DNA of 64,000 bases, taken from Dillenia suffruticosa. Its lineage: Eukaryota; Streptophyta; Magnoliopsida; Dilleniales; Dilleniaceae. The position numbers and the translations under genes were made by a program. The stretch is taken from positions 6,076,001-6,140,000 of the forward strand of contig JAVTVX010000010.1 of assembly GCA_033439265.1 (NCBI GenBank), in the 5' to 3' direction. This document shows positions 46,111-57,164 of the stretch, in pieces (the stretch's first letter is position 1; every line of letters starts with the position of its first letter). The notes below the pieces were generated by a model that was given only the letters and a program-made list of their open reading frames with translations, did not search any database and had not been told where the DNA came from.

Positions 46111-47060
46111 ATAATATGCTCAATTTTCAATTAATTTTATATTGATAAAACAAATTTTTCATACATAAAAAATAAGCATAAAATCAAAAAGTGTATAAAA
46201 AATTTTCACTAGGGTAGCCTAATTTTTTGAAGTGAAAAATATTTTTTTTAGAAAATTTTGAACTGAAAAATAATTTTTTTTGTAATTTTCTAACAATTTA
46301 TTTTTTTAAAATCAATACAAACTATTTCTTAACTCTGAAAAATAAATTAAAATTCACATAAAAATCCAAATAAATAAAAAATTTATCCTGATGAAAATTC
46401 CGATCGAAACTAGTGCCACACGTGCCTCCAAGCATCACTCGGAGGGGTTGTCCAGAATTGGACATGCACTACTCTCCTTGGCCAGCCAGTGTCATGCACA
46501 TGCCGCCTTCTCAATGACAGATGGCTATGAAATTTTGACTACCCCTATATTTTCGATACTTCTAAGTGCAATGATGGTCTCGGTTTTTAGATTGAGCACC
46601 TCTAGGCTAAGATTTGGAGTTCATGTGCCAAGGACGAGAGTGGGGAAGGTGAAGGAGTTATTGATCATCTTCTTCCTAGTTCTGTTATTTTTTTTGTAAT
46701 CTAACTCTAACTTCATATAACTATATCTCTTTTAATTTTTAACCATTTTTTACCATTTTTATATGGTTGAAAAGTATTTTTTAGATGATTCTAACCATAT
46801 AAAAATCAAATAACAAAATACAGTATTATAAAAGATACGAGTACATAAATTTTTTACTAGGGTTTGAAATGTCTCGCAATGTACTCTATACATGAATGCC
46901 AAATTTTGCAAATTTGATACTCATGGAATAAGTATATTAATGTATAAAATTGAGAGCATTTCATCAATCCTATTTCAAGTTGCTATTAACGAACTATAAA
47001 CAATTTTCATCACATTTCATGTTTTAATACCCAAAAGAGATAGTAAACACCCATGCACGA
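46111..47060. other. Untranslated 5' part of copia A
   Basis: AT-rich flanks surround a mixed-composition stretch (46390-46690) with an open + frame of 102 codons. That frame has no recognisable domain and is probably chance. Confidence 0.45.
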
Positions 47061-47071
47061 CTCTAATACCA
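47061..47071 (-). promoter_or_regulatory. Primer binding site of copia A (degenerate)
   Basis: The minus strand reads TGGTATTAGAG, one base from TGGTATCAGAG, immediately inside the 5' LTR. Confidence 0.75.
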
Positions 47072-47072
47072 G

Positions 47073-47545
47073 TGTTGGTTAAAACATACCAACAAACCTA
47101 TTTTCTCATACATAGAATTCCATGATCCAATATGGGTTAGAATTACTTAACTTTTTCGACGATTGGGTATTCTAAATCTAGAAAAGTGTAACAAAAGATT
47201 GGATCACCTTTTTTGTTCCATAATCTAAATGCTTTTGGTAAATGGATTATCAATGTTATTTGGTGAATGGAAGATCAATATTATTCAAACCCTCTCACTA
47301 TTTTCCCTTTTTTTTTCTCTCTCTCTTAAAGATGCTCTCTATTTTTTCTCTAAACACCCCTTCCTTGTTTTCTTTTTCCACATTGAAACCAAAAACCACA
47401 GGAAGCTTACCTTTTAGAAAAGAGAGGGAGAGAGAGTTGAGAAATGGTTATCAATAACCACTCCCTCGTTCAAATTCAAAATTAAATAAGATGGATTTGG
47501 GTTTTGGGTCTATCCACATGGGTGGACCCACACCCATTTCCAACA
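47073..47545 (-). repeat. 5' LTR of copia A, 473 bp
   Basis: On the minus strand it begins TGTTGGAAATGGG and ends TTAACCAACA, giving TGTTGG/CCAACA inverted termini. It pairs with 27673-28116; AACAC follows at 47546-47550. Confidence 0.93.
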
Positions 47546-47904
47546 AACACAGTCTCGTAATAATGACTCGACCAACAACATGATTCACATCTCCTTCAAA
47601 CTCCACCCCATTACCAGCCATGGACTTGTCTCGAACAAATACTCATTCTTCCTTTACCAAAACCAACCCGTACAAACTTCTCACCGTCTACTCTTCTGCT
47701 TCTGTGCAGATTTTTCCCATTATACTCTGAAGCTTACTTACGGTTCTAGTCACCTGTCTTAGAGCCAGTTCCACTTTCAACTTTCTTGGACTCGACCTAC
47801 AAACCTGTAAATTTTAGAAAGAAAAAAGGAACAGTGAGCAGTTCCGAAGAAGCATATCAATAATTTGGGAGCTGAAATCTCATTCCCTGAAGCTCAAATA
47901 GTGG

Positions 47905-48033
47905 TTAATGAGCAACCTGCTCTTTGGACAAACCAAGGTTGAACTCGTAAGGGGCAGAATAATTTTCTCTAATAGCATTGCGGAATTCCTGTTCAAAAAG
48001 TGGAACACAGCGCCAAATTGTGATAAAGGAAAC
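47905..48033 (-). pseudogene. DCD-domain gene, second DCD exon
   Basis: The minus strand has an AG acceptor (48034-48035), then 42 codons: 'VSFITIWRCVPLFEQEFRNA', 'IRENYSAPYEFNLGLSKEQV', 'AH' and TAA. This is the C-terminal half of the plant DCD (Development and Cell Death) domain, where '..PL.E..FR.AI.ENY......F.LGLS..QV' is the pattern. DCD proteins are plant-specific and linked to stress and cell death responses. In relatives the domain runs on past this point ('LL.LF'), so the TAA is probably a mutation; 'LFELQGMRF' continues in frame after it. The first half of the domain lies at 48761-48922 and 55615-55672. Confidence 0.85.
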
Positions 48034-48760
48034 CTGCACATGAAGCATTCAAAATAAAGACAATGCCCTAGAAATGGCAGCAACTGCAAAAAAGTCAGCA
48101 AGTTTGATTCTCTTCTCAAGCAGATACTTATAACTACATAGGATAATATTCCCCTAATAGCAACTTCAAAAAACTCTCAGCTAGTTATATAAAAGCAACC
48201 CTCACTGTCGTATCTCCAATGGATGTCATACGCATTTGACATGAATACCAGTAGGTAACTACATCAGGAAAAAGTTTGAAAAGGTTTTTCAATAAAAAGT
48301 AACTTTCTAAAACTTCATTTTGTACTCCAAAAATAAAAAAATAATAATAATAATAACTCAAGCATGTAGTTTTTGCAAAAGTCCAGCAAGGGAATGGTAA
48401 GGACAGGTGTTCCTTAACCACCTGTAATTTGGTCCAAAACCACTTGGCCACCAAGTGATTCATACTGTGTCAATTGCCCCCATGTCGTTGCTCCCATTAG
48501 CAAAACTGTCCCCTCCATTACTGCTAGCATCAATTGCTCTAATGAGCTTTTACTAAAAGACAAAAGCAGAAAGGGGAACCTAATGACATTTCTAAAACAG
48601 CCTGGTGCTAAGCGATTTGAAAACAAATCAAACCGCAAGTTGTGTGAGACATTCTGATGTCAATAACTAACGAAGGGACCTCTTTTATGCTACACATGCA
48701 AGCATAGGCTGGTCGAGTGATTTCGAATCAGACCACAGTGTACAAACAGAGTTTTCTCTA
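48034..48760 (-). other. Intron-like interval of the DCD gene
   Basis: It separates the two DCD exon pieces. It holds an ATAATAATAATA microsatellite (about 48341-48356). It also holds a possible internal exon near 48420-48570, after an acceptor-like TTTTGTCTTTTAG on the minus strand, but the reading there has no recognised domain. Confidence 0.5.
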
Positions 48761-48922
48761 ATCATATATGCAGTATGCATGGGAAACACTATTCATTGCA
48801 TCATCAAAACGTGCTTGAAACACCCTATAAAGTCTTCTTTTCTCATATTCAAACAAAAACAGGATCATTCCCCTTTTTACAAAGTTTCCTTGAGCAGGTG
48901 GAAGGCCAAAGAGTTTCCTTCT
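48761..48922 (-). pseudogene. DCD-domain gene, first DCD exon (part right up to copia D)
   Basis: The minus strand reads 'KLFGLPPAQGNFVKRGMILF', then 'LFEYEKRRLYRVFQARFDDA', then 'MNSVSHAYC'. This matches the DCD pattern 'xLFGLP....FVK..GM.LFLF.Y....L.GVF.A..DG..NI.P.A'. The exon should end after 'HAYC'; a stop follows three codons later at about 48761. At 48922 copia D interrupts the codons for an Arg/Lys run, and the exon resumes at 55615. Confidence 0.87.
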
Positions 48923-49428
48923 TGTTGGTAAATAGTGACCACGTGAGGGCATTTACTACATGGTAAAATTTAAATTTTTTATTAGAGGATAATGGGTGGT
49001 TATATCCCATTATCCCACTCTCCCATAACTTCCTCCTAATAACCCTATGTGAGAAGGGATTCATTATTCAATTGATGATTGATCAGGAGAGGGTGCATTG
49101 AAAGAAAAACAATCTTGAGAGAAAAAGCACACTTTGACTGAAAGAAAAAAAATCTGTAGTGAGAGAGATTATAGAGGGCTTAATAAAATTCCGAGTAGGG
49201 AATTTTTCAGTTCACTTTCATCATCGGATTTAAGGGTTGCGGTATCATGATATTGTAGTGATAGTTCGTAACGTGATTATCATCCCGACTGCGAGATCAA
49301 CAAAGAAACATATCATAGTTTCCCAAATTACTGCATATTTATTCACCGAGGTAACCCTAAATTTTATTCTATTTATTATTCCGAAAAATTTCACTATACT
49401 TCTGCTTGCGTATATATTAATTTTAACA
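48923..49428 (+). repeat. 5' LTR of copia D
   Basis: It begins TGTTGGTAAATAGTG and ends TTAATTTTAACA. It aligns over its whole length with 55107-55614 with scattered substitutions. TTGATATCAGAACG follows as a mutated initiator-tRNA-Met primer site. Confidence 0.95.
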
Positions 49429-49429
49429 T

Positions 49430-49441
49430 TGATATCAGAAC
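49430..49441 (+). promoter_or_regulatory. Primer binding site of copia D
   Basis: TGATATCAGAAC, two transitions from TGGTATCAGAGC, one base after the 5' LTR. Confidence 0.8.
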
Positions 49442-49499
49442 GTATGTTAGATTTATTAAATAATTTTGAAATTTTTCGAATATAAAAACATAAGGTTAA

Positions 49500-50618
49500 A
49501 AATTTGGGGTTTAGATTATGGATAAATTTTGTGAATCTGATTATACAATGATATTACTCATGTTACATAGATTACAAATATATTTTTTTAGAATTTTTGG
49601 AGTATGTTTTGGTCAAGAAATTTAAATCCAAAGTTTTCGGCTCTAATGGTGTCCGAAACTTAAGACCCTAGATCTATCCATATAGAGTGATGGTTGATAT
49701 ATAAAAATGGCATATATATCTTCCTTGTGTGCTGATCTATGTTTTGGCATGTGCTTTGTGAATTACTATTGCCGGGAACTAGGTTTTTCGACATCGCCAC
49801 GGAAGGCCAAAATTTGGACATTTGATTTGCCCCGTTTAGGACTTGAATCTCCCAAAAATTGAGTTGAGAATGGTTTTCGGAAGTCCAAATTTATTTTCAG
49901 GCTGAAATCGCCATGAAAAAGTGTCTGGAAATGGGTTTTCCGGAACAGGGTCAAAAAACCCGATTGCAGGCCCATTGTGTGAGGCAAAAGAATCCAAACA
50001 ACGTGCGCATGACCAACATGCGCGAGGAGGCGCGTCAAAGAGTAGCAGGTGTGTAGGTTCAGTGCACGCACAAGAGAGGCGAGTGAGGCCCCTGGGCAAT
50101 CCGAGTTGGCTCGAACCCGAATCAGGATCCGCGCCCACACCCGACCCGATCCGCGACCTGGGTGACGCAAACCAGGAGCGTGAAGGCCCGTGAGAGCGTG
50201 CCATGAGTGGGCATGCATGAGCCGAGCCACTCTAGGCACGTGGAGGAGCATGTGAGGCTCACCACGAGTTTGGCGCGTGCGCCAAGCTGCTACCAGCGCG
50301 TAGAGGAGCGTGGCAGCCCGTGTAGAAGCGCCGTCAGTGCATAGCGGCCCGTGTGGACCCCGACGGTGCATTAGGTCGTCTAAAATTGGATTTTTCTAAT
50401 TTTCTATAAATATCAATTTTTGTGACTATTTGTGGGATTTTGTGCGCTGAATCCAAATCCGGATTGTGAGATGCAATCTCGGGTTATGGTATATCGTGTC
50501 CTTTGACTTATACACTCGCTTTGAAGTCAATACTCAAATCATTTTGGTTTTGTTGATTTGTAGAGTGTGCGAAATTGTGATAATAAATATTATTAGTCAC
50601 TGACGTCTCTTTTTCTGT
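49500..50618 (+). other. Long leader of copia D with a GC-rich patch
   Basis: About 1.1 kb between primer site and gag. 49960-50360 is GC-rich with many GCGTG/GGCCCGTG words, unlike the rest of the element. Open frames on the minus strand here (up to 201 codons) are compositional. This may be a packaging or translation-control leader, or sequence captured from elsewhere. Confidence 0.6.
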
Positions 50619-51126
50619 GTGACAGAGACTATGGCTGCAACAAATAGCATTGTACTTAATCTCATGAAGAGAGATAAGCTGAACGGTGAGAACTACGACA
50701 TTTGGCACCGAAATGTTCAATTTGTCTTCGAGGAACAGGATCTAGCAGAGGTTCTAAAGTACAATGTCGCACCCTGGGGAGGGTACTATGCCTCAGGCTA
50801 GACGGAATCAAGAGGCGTATCGTGCATGGAAAAGGAAGGATGGCCAAGTTTGGACAATCCTCCTAAGCATCATGCACGATAACATGATCCCAGTGTATGA
50901 GCAGTATCTTATTGTGATGTTGATTTGGGTTGCTCTGAGAGAGCACCTTGGCCCCCGGTCAACTCCTAAGCTGAGGATGCTGACCTATAGGTTCATTACC
51001 TATAAGAAGAAGCCGGATCATACTATGAAGCAACATCTGATGCACATGTCGAGTATGATCGCTTCTCTAAAGAATATGGGGGAGTGGGGGAGCCGATGTC
51101 TGATGAGATTCAGGTATTGGGGGTGA
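50619..51126 (+). pseudogene. copia D gag
   Basis: The gag start region is at 50619-50801 ('NLMKRDKLNGENYDIWHRNV', the typical start of copia gag). It continues in another frame at 50764-51126 ('AYRAWKRKDGQVWTILL', 'HTMKQHLMHMSSMIASLKNM', the UBN2 part). The frameshift lies near 50790. No zinc knuckle follows. Confidence 0.85.
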
Positions 51127-51202
51127 TCCAGTCTTTATCTGACTCCTGAGATGTGGTTAAGACCTATCTCACACACACGATGATTCTTTATTATGTACTG
51201 GT

Positions 51203-51946
51203 TTGGTCCATTATGGACTTTATGCGTTAGACATGGTTTTCTATAATAATATTTCTGATTTTTTTTCTATTGTCTATACATCTAATAACGTAGTTGATTA
51301 TGTTTCTGTTTCGTATAGTAGACTTGATCGTACAGGGCAAGAGAGAATGAATCGATTAGCAGTGAGTGACTTGTTGGGTCCGTTAACTCAGGTCGAGTTA
51401 TCCCTATGTAAGTTTTGCGTAGCCCGTAAAGCGACGAGAAAATCATTTAGAAAAGCAATGAGAGCTAGAACTCCATTGCAACTGATCCACTCCGATATTT
51501 ATGGGCCTATGAATGTGAGAGTCCGAAACGGAGTCACGTATTTCATTACGTTTATAGATGATTGCATACGTTTCACTTACGTTTATCTGAACTCGCACAA
51601 GTCTGAGATATTAGATTACTTCAGAAGGTTGATCAACGAGGTGAAAAATCAGTTAGAATTGAGAGTTAAAACTTTTAGAATCGATCGAGAAAGCAAGTAT
51701 CTGTCTGAGCAGTTTAAAGAGTTCTATTTCAAGATGGACATTACGAGACAGTTGACTGTTCCTGCTACTCCCCAGCAGAACGAAGTAGCTGAGAGAAGGA
51801 ATAGAACTCTGCTGGAGATGATAAGATCTATGATGGTGCAAGCAAATTTGTCTATCTCTCATTGGGAAAATGCATTATTGACTGCTGCCAACGTTCATAA
51901 CCGTGTTCCGACAAAGTTCATAGTCAGTACCTCGTACGAGGTTTGA
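51203..51946 (+). pseudogene. copia D GAG-pre-integrase and integrase
   Basis: A 248-codon open frame. It carries zinc-domain remnants ('LCKFCVARKATRK'), 'LIHSDIYGPM' (first catalytic Asp), 'YFITFIDDCIRFTYVY' and 'FRIDRESKYLSEQF' (second). 'TPQQNEVAERRNRTLLEM' holds the catalytic Glu. The catalytic triad is thus present, though the element as a whole is broken. Confidence 0.9.
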
Positions 51947-51989
51947 ACAGGGAGGCAACCTGACGTTAGCCATTTGAGGCCATGGGGTT

Positions 51990-53348
51990 GTGCCCATACG
52001 TTCACAATTTTTTGCAACCACACGACAAGTTAGGCCCAAGAAAAAAAAGTGTATCTTCATAAGATACTCTGAACAATTCAAGGCACATGTATTCCTAAGT
52101 GAACGTACAGACGGCACGGTCTTTGAGATCGAATCTCATGTTGCTATGTTCCTAGAAAATGATTTCCCTAAAAGAGGTGAAATCGATCAGGACTTCAATT
52201 TTTATGAGATAGGTGAGCCTAACGGCTCAGTTGAGACCAGCAACGGGACTCAAAAACCTGTTATGGATCTTGATCCTAGTGGAAGTGACCCATCTAGAGG
52301 TGAGGAGGCTCCCTCTCTTCATAAGAATAGTCGAGGAAATATACCCCAACATCATTTTCCTATTGAGGATGAGATCCTCATCATAACTCTTGAGAATGAT
52401 GATATGCCTCGGACTTTTTAAGAGACTCTCGAGAGTCCTATGAAAGACCAATGGTTAAAGACCATGCAGGAGGAATTGGAATCTATAAGAGTCAACGAGG
52501 TCTGGGACCTAGTTGACCTACCTGAGGATAGAAAGGCCATTGGGAACAAGTGGATTCTCAAAATCAAAAGAAATGTCGACAGATCGATAAAGAGATATAA
52601 GACCCGTCTAGTAGCCAAAGGTTATACGCAGACAAAGGGCATTGACTACGATGAGACTTTCTCCCCTATAGTCAAATTTGCATCGATCTGTCTACTCTTG
52701 ACAATTGTCATAAGTATGGATCTGGAGTTACATTAGATGGATGTAAGACTGCTTTCCTTAACGGAAATTTGAATGAAGAAATCTACGTGGAGCAGCCCTC
52801 AAGGTTCGTTCAAGTAGGTCATGAGGATAAGGTCTATCGACTTCGGAAGTCAATATATGGCCTAAGCAATCATCCAAGTAGTGGTACATGAGATTTCACG
52901 AGGAGATGATATATTATGGTTTTACAATGATCGAAGATGATCATTGTGTATATCTGATACGATCTGATAACTCTTTTGTAATCATGTTCCTATATGTGGA
53001 CGATATTATGTTGGCCGAGAATAATATTGAATATTTTATGATAATCAAGGTATGGTTGTCATCGAGTTTCGACATAAAGATATGGGTGAAGTTGAGTTCA
53101 TCATTGGAGTTAAGATCCAGAGGAATCGCTCGAGATGAATGTTGGCTCTTTCACAAGAGACCTACATCAGGAAGAGTCTCAAGCGCTTTGGGATGAGTGA
53201 TTGTAATCTCATAGATACTCCGATCGCCAAGTGTGATGACTTGAGTCTTGAAATGTGCCCGAAAACTCAGGAAGAAGTAAGGGAGATAAGCAAAATCCCT
53301 TACTCCAGTGTTGTAGGAAGTTTGATATATGCTATATTGTATACATGA
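51990..53348 (+). pseudogene. copia D linker and reverse transcriptase
   Basis: 51990-52421 is the integrase-RT linker. RT starts at 52440 ('QEELESIRVNEVWDLVDLP', 'RYKTRLVAKGYTQTKGIDYD') and continues through a shift near 52740. 'MFLYVDDIML' (catalytic YVDD) lies near 52985-53010, and 'FGMSDCNLIDTPIAKCDDL' near 53190-53240 marks the connection region. Confidence 0.88.
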
Positions 53349-53420
53349 TCAGACATATGTTTTGCAATCGGTCTGCTGAGTAGATATCAATCAAATCTTA
53401 GAAAGGGTCACTGGAGAATA

Positions 53421-53945
53421 GTGAAAAGGATTTTGAGATATTTTAAGAGAATTGTGAGTTTCTCCTTGTGTTACGAAGGAGGAGATTTGTGCCTTATGGG
53501 ATATTCGGTTACCGATTGGGGCGATGATCTGGATAAACGTAAATCGACATCAGGTTTTGTCTTCTTGCTCAATGGTAATGTAAGAATCAAACTTGTGTGG
53601 CTCTATCTACGATGGAGACTGAGTTCGTGGTTTGTTCAGTCGCAATTCAGGAGAGTATTTGGCTCCGAAGACTATTAAATTACTTAGGGGTTGTGGCTGA
53701 TAATAGGAGATCGATGATAATCTACTATGATAATCAGGCCTCAATCGCTTATACTCGAGACCCTAAATATCATGTAGAAGTAAATACATTGACACCAAAT
53801 ATAATTTTGTAAGAAATATCGAGAATGGTGAAATGACCATCAAATACATTTCGACGCACAATATGATAGCTGACCCCTTCACCAAACCCATCACTAGAGA
53901 CTCATTTGTAACACATAAAGAGTTATTGGGTTTGGGCATGTTTTG
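53421..53945 (+). pseudogene. copia D RNase H
   Basis: 'SVTDWGDDLDKRKSTSGFVF' (about 53505-53560) holds the first catalytic Asp. 'STMETEFVVCSVAIQESIWL' (about 53600-53660) carries the Glu and 'YYDNQASIAY' the next Asp. 'MIADPFTKPI'-like sequence and a stop at about 53945 end pol. Frames shift twice. Confidence 0.88.
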
Positions 53946-53949
53946 ATAT

Positions 53950-55106
53950 TTCTCATTTGTACTGAATTGACGGTGTGATGATTATTACTTTTATATATAT
54001 ATATGATTTTTGTACATTATTCAATCACACTTGCGTTATTATCTTTCTTAAATAATTCACTTGTTTTAAATCATATATGCTTTGATGTGATAAAAGAAAT
54101 ATCAAGCAGCTGAGGTCGACACTCTCATACAAGTGACCACCTCCAGCTCTGAGTGAGCGGAGATAAGACGGTTTCTAATCGTAAGAGACATTGAGAGTGA
54201 CCCTGCTAGAACACAAATCACCCTGATATGCATTCAGAATGAGGTCATTTGGGATATGACCAACATGGAAATACCCACATCTATATAGTCTATAAGTAGC
54301 CAGATTTGAGATCTCAGATATTACCTACGATTAGTAATATTATCTCTGAAATACTCTATTTGAGATCTCTGAATAGAGTTTTATGTATAGATTAAGTCCC
54401 CTATCTGTATAATGTTAGAGAAATCTAACATATGCTATTTTGAGAAATGATGGATTAACACTGTGGCACGTATTTCATACCGCGTGTGATAAGACGACTA
54501 TAGGATAGTGAGAGCTATTACTTTAGACGATAGTATAATCGTGATCACGTTCCCACTGTGTAAGACCCGAATCCATTGGGTGGGATCTCATATACCCTTA
54601 TTACTTTCGGCTGTTTCTAAAAGTTTTGGTTCAATGTTGCTACTTTAGTCTATTTACTTATGGCCCAGAAAATAAATTGACATCTAAGGAACAGGTTTAG
54701 AAAAACAGCTGAAATGAGACTGATAAATTCGAGTTTGAAAAAAGGAAGACGAATAGGCATTATATCATTGTATAACATTCACCAACCGGTGTGTTATGTT
54801 TATCCATGTTGGAATTCAACATAATAGTGAATAAATAGTCAAACATTAATTGGAGATCACTTTCAATGAGGAAAGTGGCTCGATAGATATAATTGCATTG
54901 AGTTTGAGGTACAGCGAGTTCTTTTTTATACTAACGGTGACTTCTCGATCATCCTAACAGGTGTATCGAGAAGTTTTTGCTTGTAGGTGTAGTCGTCAGT
55001 CGCATGACATCTAATCCTTTATGAAAGTCCAGTAGGATGATATAGTAGATCGTATGAGTTATGATCTCGTGACGGATGTAAAATGCGCTCGTGTACAAGT
55101 GAGAGA
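53950..55106 (+). other. Long 3' untranslated region of copia D
   Basis: About 1.15 kb between pol and the polypurine tract, with no coding signature. A (TA)n run lies near 53993-54004. Similar long 3' tails occur in copia A, B and C. Confidence 0.6.
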
Positions 55107-55614
55107 TGTTGGTAAATAGTACCCACGTGGGGCATGTACCATATAATAAAAATTTAAATTTTTTACTAGAGGCTAATGGGTGGTTAAACCCTATTATCTC
55201 ACTCTCCCATAACTTCCTCCTAATAACCCTACGTGAGAATGGATTCATTATTCAATCGATGAGTGATTAGGAGAGGGTGCATTGAAAGAAGAACATTCTT
55301 GAGAGAAAAAGCATACTTTGTTTGAAAGAAAAAAAAAATCTCTAGTGACTGAGATTATAGAGGGCTTATAAAATTTCGACTAGGGAATTTTTAGGGTCAC
55401 TTTCATCATCAGATTTGAGCGTTGCGGCGTCGTAACATTCTAATAATAGTTCGTATTGTGATTATCATCCCGACTGCGAGATCGACGAAGAAACGTATCG
55501 TGGTTCCCCAAATTGCTACGTATTTATTCACCAAGGTAACCCTAAAATTTTATTCTTTTTATTATTTCGAAAAATTTCACCATATTCCCGCTTGCATGTA
55601 TATTAATTATAACA
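55107..55614 (+). repeat. 3' LTR of copia D
   Basis: It follows the purine tract AAGTGAGAGA (55097-55106), starts TGTTGGTAAATAG and ends AATTATAACA. CTTCT follows. Confidence 0.95.
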
Positions 55615-55672
55615 CTTCTCGATCATTCTTTTTTAGTTGTGCAATTTGTGATGACTTCAGGGTAGATTATAC
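55615..55672 (-). pseudogene. DCD-domain gene, start of the first DCD exon
   Basis: The minus strand reads 'IYPEVITNCTTKKE', stop (55623-55625, TGA), then 'SRR', joining 'RKLFGLPPAQ' at 48922 once copia D and one CTTCT are set aside. DCD relatives have 'TKKEC' or 'TMKEC' at this point, so TGA most likely replaces a Cys codon (TGC/TGT). The upstream limit of the exon is unclear. Confidence 0.75.
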
Positions 55673-56601
55673 AATATAACTCATTTATTGGGACAGTTTG
55701 CAATAGAACCACAATCGAGAAGGCGGCAGCAAAGGTGGAGATTGAAAACCGTCAATGATTTGTATATAGAAAGCCAGCACGAATTAAATTCCTATCCGAA
55801 TTATACTTTCAACTGCAGAATGCAATTTGCTGCTGTTTTCTACCTACAGTAGTCAATGGCTTGTTCAGTAGTAGGATGGGTCAATTTAAGGACTTAGGTC
55901 ACACTTACACGCCACTAGAATAGTTGGTGACTCCGGCACATTTAGAACAAGGACGCTTAGCCCACATGGACTACAACATGTATATAATATCACACACCTT
56001 CTCTAAACAAAAATTAATCACTTTTTAATCCTTTGAATGACCTGTACACAATTGGGTCCACAAAAATCAAATAATGTAAATTTCATCTCCAAGGAACTTC
56101 GATGGCTATGCTACTTTCATGTTTATTATTATGTTGTTAACAAATTAACATTTTATCCGCACTCTTTCTCTATTAAGCGCTTAGACATTTCGTTAAAAAC
56201 TAAACAGTGAATCAAAAAAATCCAAGACCCTTTGAAATCTTTGTATAGGCTGGAGACGATTGGGTAAGTAATCATATTATTCATCACTCAAGTAAATGGC
56301 AATGCATTCCCTGATCTGATCAACATCAATACAAGTTGTTTGATTGCCACTGCACTGAATTTACCCTTCTGATTCACCAACTCTAAAAGTAATAATAATA
56401 AAGTAAAATAAATCTTCAAACAGTGAAACAACAAAATGAATCTCAATATGAAGTTATAACGGACACAACATATATACTAATATATACTAATGAGCAATAT
56501 CAAAAATAAAATCCCAGAGAAGAACGCCAAACTATGAGTTTCAAGTTCTAGGTTAGGCTCCGCTTTTGTTACCTACAAGAGAATATATATACACACACGA
56601 G
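55673..56601. other. Interval upstream of the DCD gene remnant
   Basis: May hold 5' exons or promoter of the DCD gene (minus strand), but no domain, start codon or splice pattern could be fixed. AATAATAATAAAG microsatellite near 56390-56404. Confidence 0.4.
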
Positions 56602-57164
56602 GGATTTAAAACAAACCAACAAACTCATTTTTCTCATGTAAAGAATTTCAAGATATCATTTATCTCTTTTAATAAACTCATTTTTCTCATGTAAAAAATT
56701 TTAGAATCATAAAACTGGTTAAAATCATTTATCTCTTTTAATGATTTGGATATTTTAATTTTCAAAAATATCACAAAAAATGGATCACCTTCTTTTGTTC
56801 TACAATCCAAATGCTTTCATAAATGGAAGATCAATCTTCTCAGGTACCTTCTCTTTTGAGAGCTTTCTGCTTTCATTCTCTCTCACTAAAATGCCTTCCA
56901 TTTTTAACACACTCAAAAGTACTTTTGCATTCCCATTTTTCTCATTTTTGAATCATTTTCCAAGAAATGGGAAGTTGTGTAGAGTTGATTGAGAGAAAAA
57001 AAGAGAAAGAGACAAAGAGAAAGAGAAAGTGAGAGTTGAGGGAGTTGAGGTGTGGTTATCAAAAACCACTCCCTCCCTTTTTCTCTCTTCATTTCAAATT
57101 CAAATAGGATGGGTTTTGGGTCTTGGATCTACCCACATGGGCGGACTCGCATCCATTTTCAACA
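56602..57164 (-). repeat. 3' LTR of copia B
   Basis: On the minus strand it begins TGTTGAAAATGG and ends near TTGGTTTGTTTTAAA. Purine tract upstream as in A. It is longer than the A LTRs because a segment ('CTCATTTTTCTCATGTAAA' to 'ATTTATCTCTTTTAAT') is duplicated at 56620-56745. The left limit is approximate. Confidence 0.8.

Larger units (their letters stand above)
27673..47545 (-). mobile_element. copia element A, host of two nested gypsy insertions
   Basis: The 3' LTR is 27673-28116 and the 5' LTR is 47073-47545. AACAC lies just outside both (27668-27672 and 47546-47550), a matching target duplication across nearly 20 kb. Subtracting the solo LTR (31756-33977 plus one CAACT) and the chromovirus (34414-44965) leaves about 7 kb of copia sequence. 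In minus order this holds primer site, gag, zinc knuckle, protease remnant, integrase, RT and RNase H. Stops and shifts make it inactive. Related LTRs at 56602-57164 and 58924-59309 show the family has at least three copies here. Confidence 0.92.
48923..55614 (+). mobile_element. Complete copia element D with 5-bp target duplication
   Basis: LTRs at 48923-49428 and 55107-55614 are near-identical in length (506 and 508 bp). CTTCT occurs at 48918-48922 and 55615-55619. Inside are a primer site (49430-49441), gag (50619-51126), pre-integrase/integrase (51203-51946), linker, RT, RNase H and a polypurine tract (55097-55106). Frames carry stops and shifts. Compared with the related fragment at 1-2448, about 600 bp covering gag end, zinc knuckle and protease is missing near 51175. 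It sits in a coding exon of the DCD gene, in the opposite orientation. Confidence 0.95.

Noticed and set aside
46391..46699. 102-codon + frame as a host gene
   Set aside because: Lies antisense in the untranslated 5' part of copia A, with no recognisable domain; the end is a poly-T-derived Leu/Phe run.
48420..48638. Minus frame of 74 codons near the DCD exons as another DCD exon
   Set aside because: An acceptor-like site exists, but two frames are equally plausible and neither matches a known domain, so it is left as intron-like.
49766..50371. 201-codon minus-strand frame
   Set aside because: Lies antisense in the copia D leader, with no domain and biased composition.
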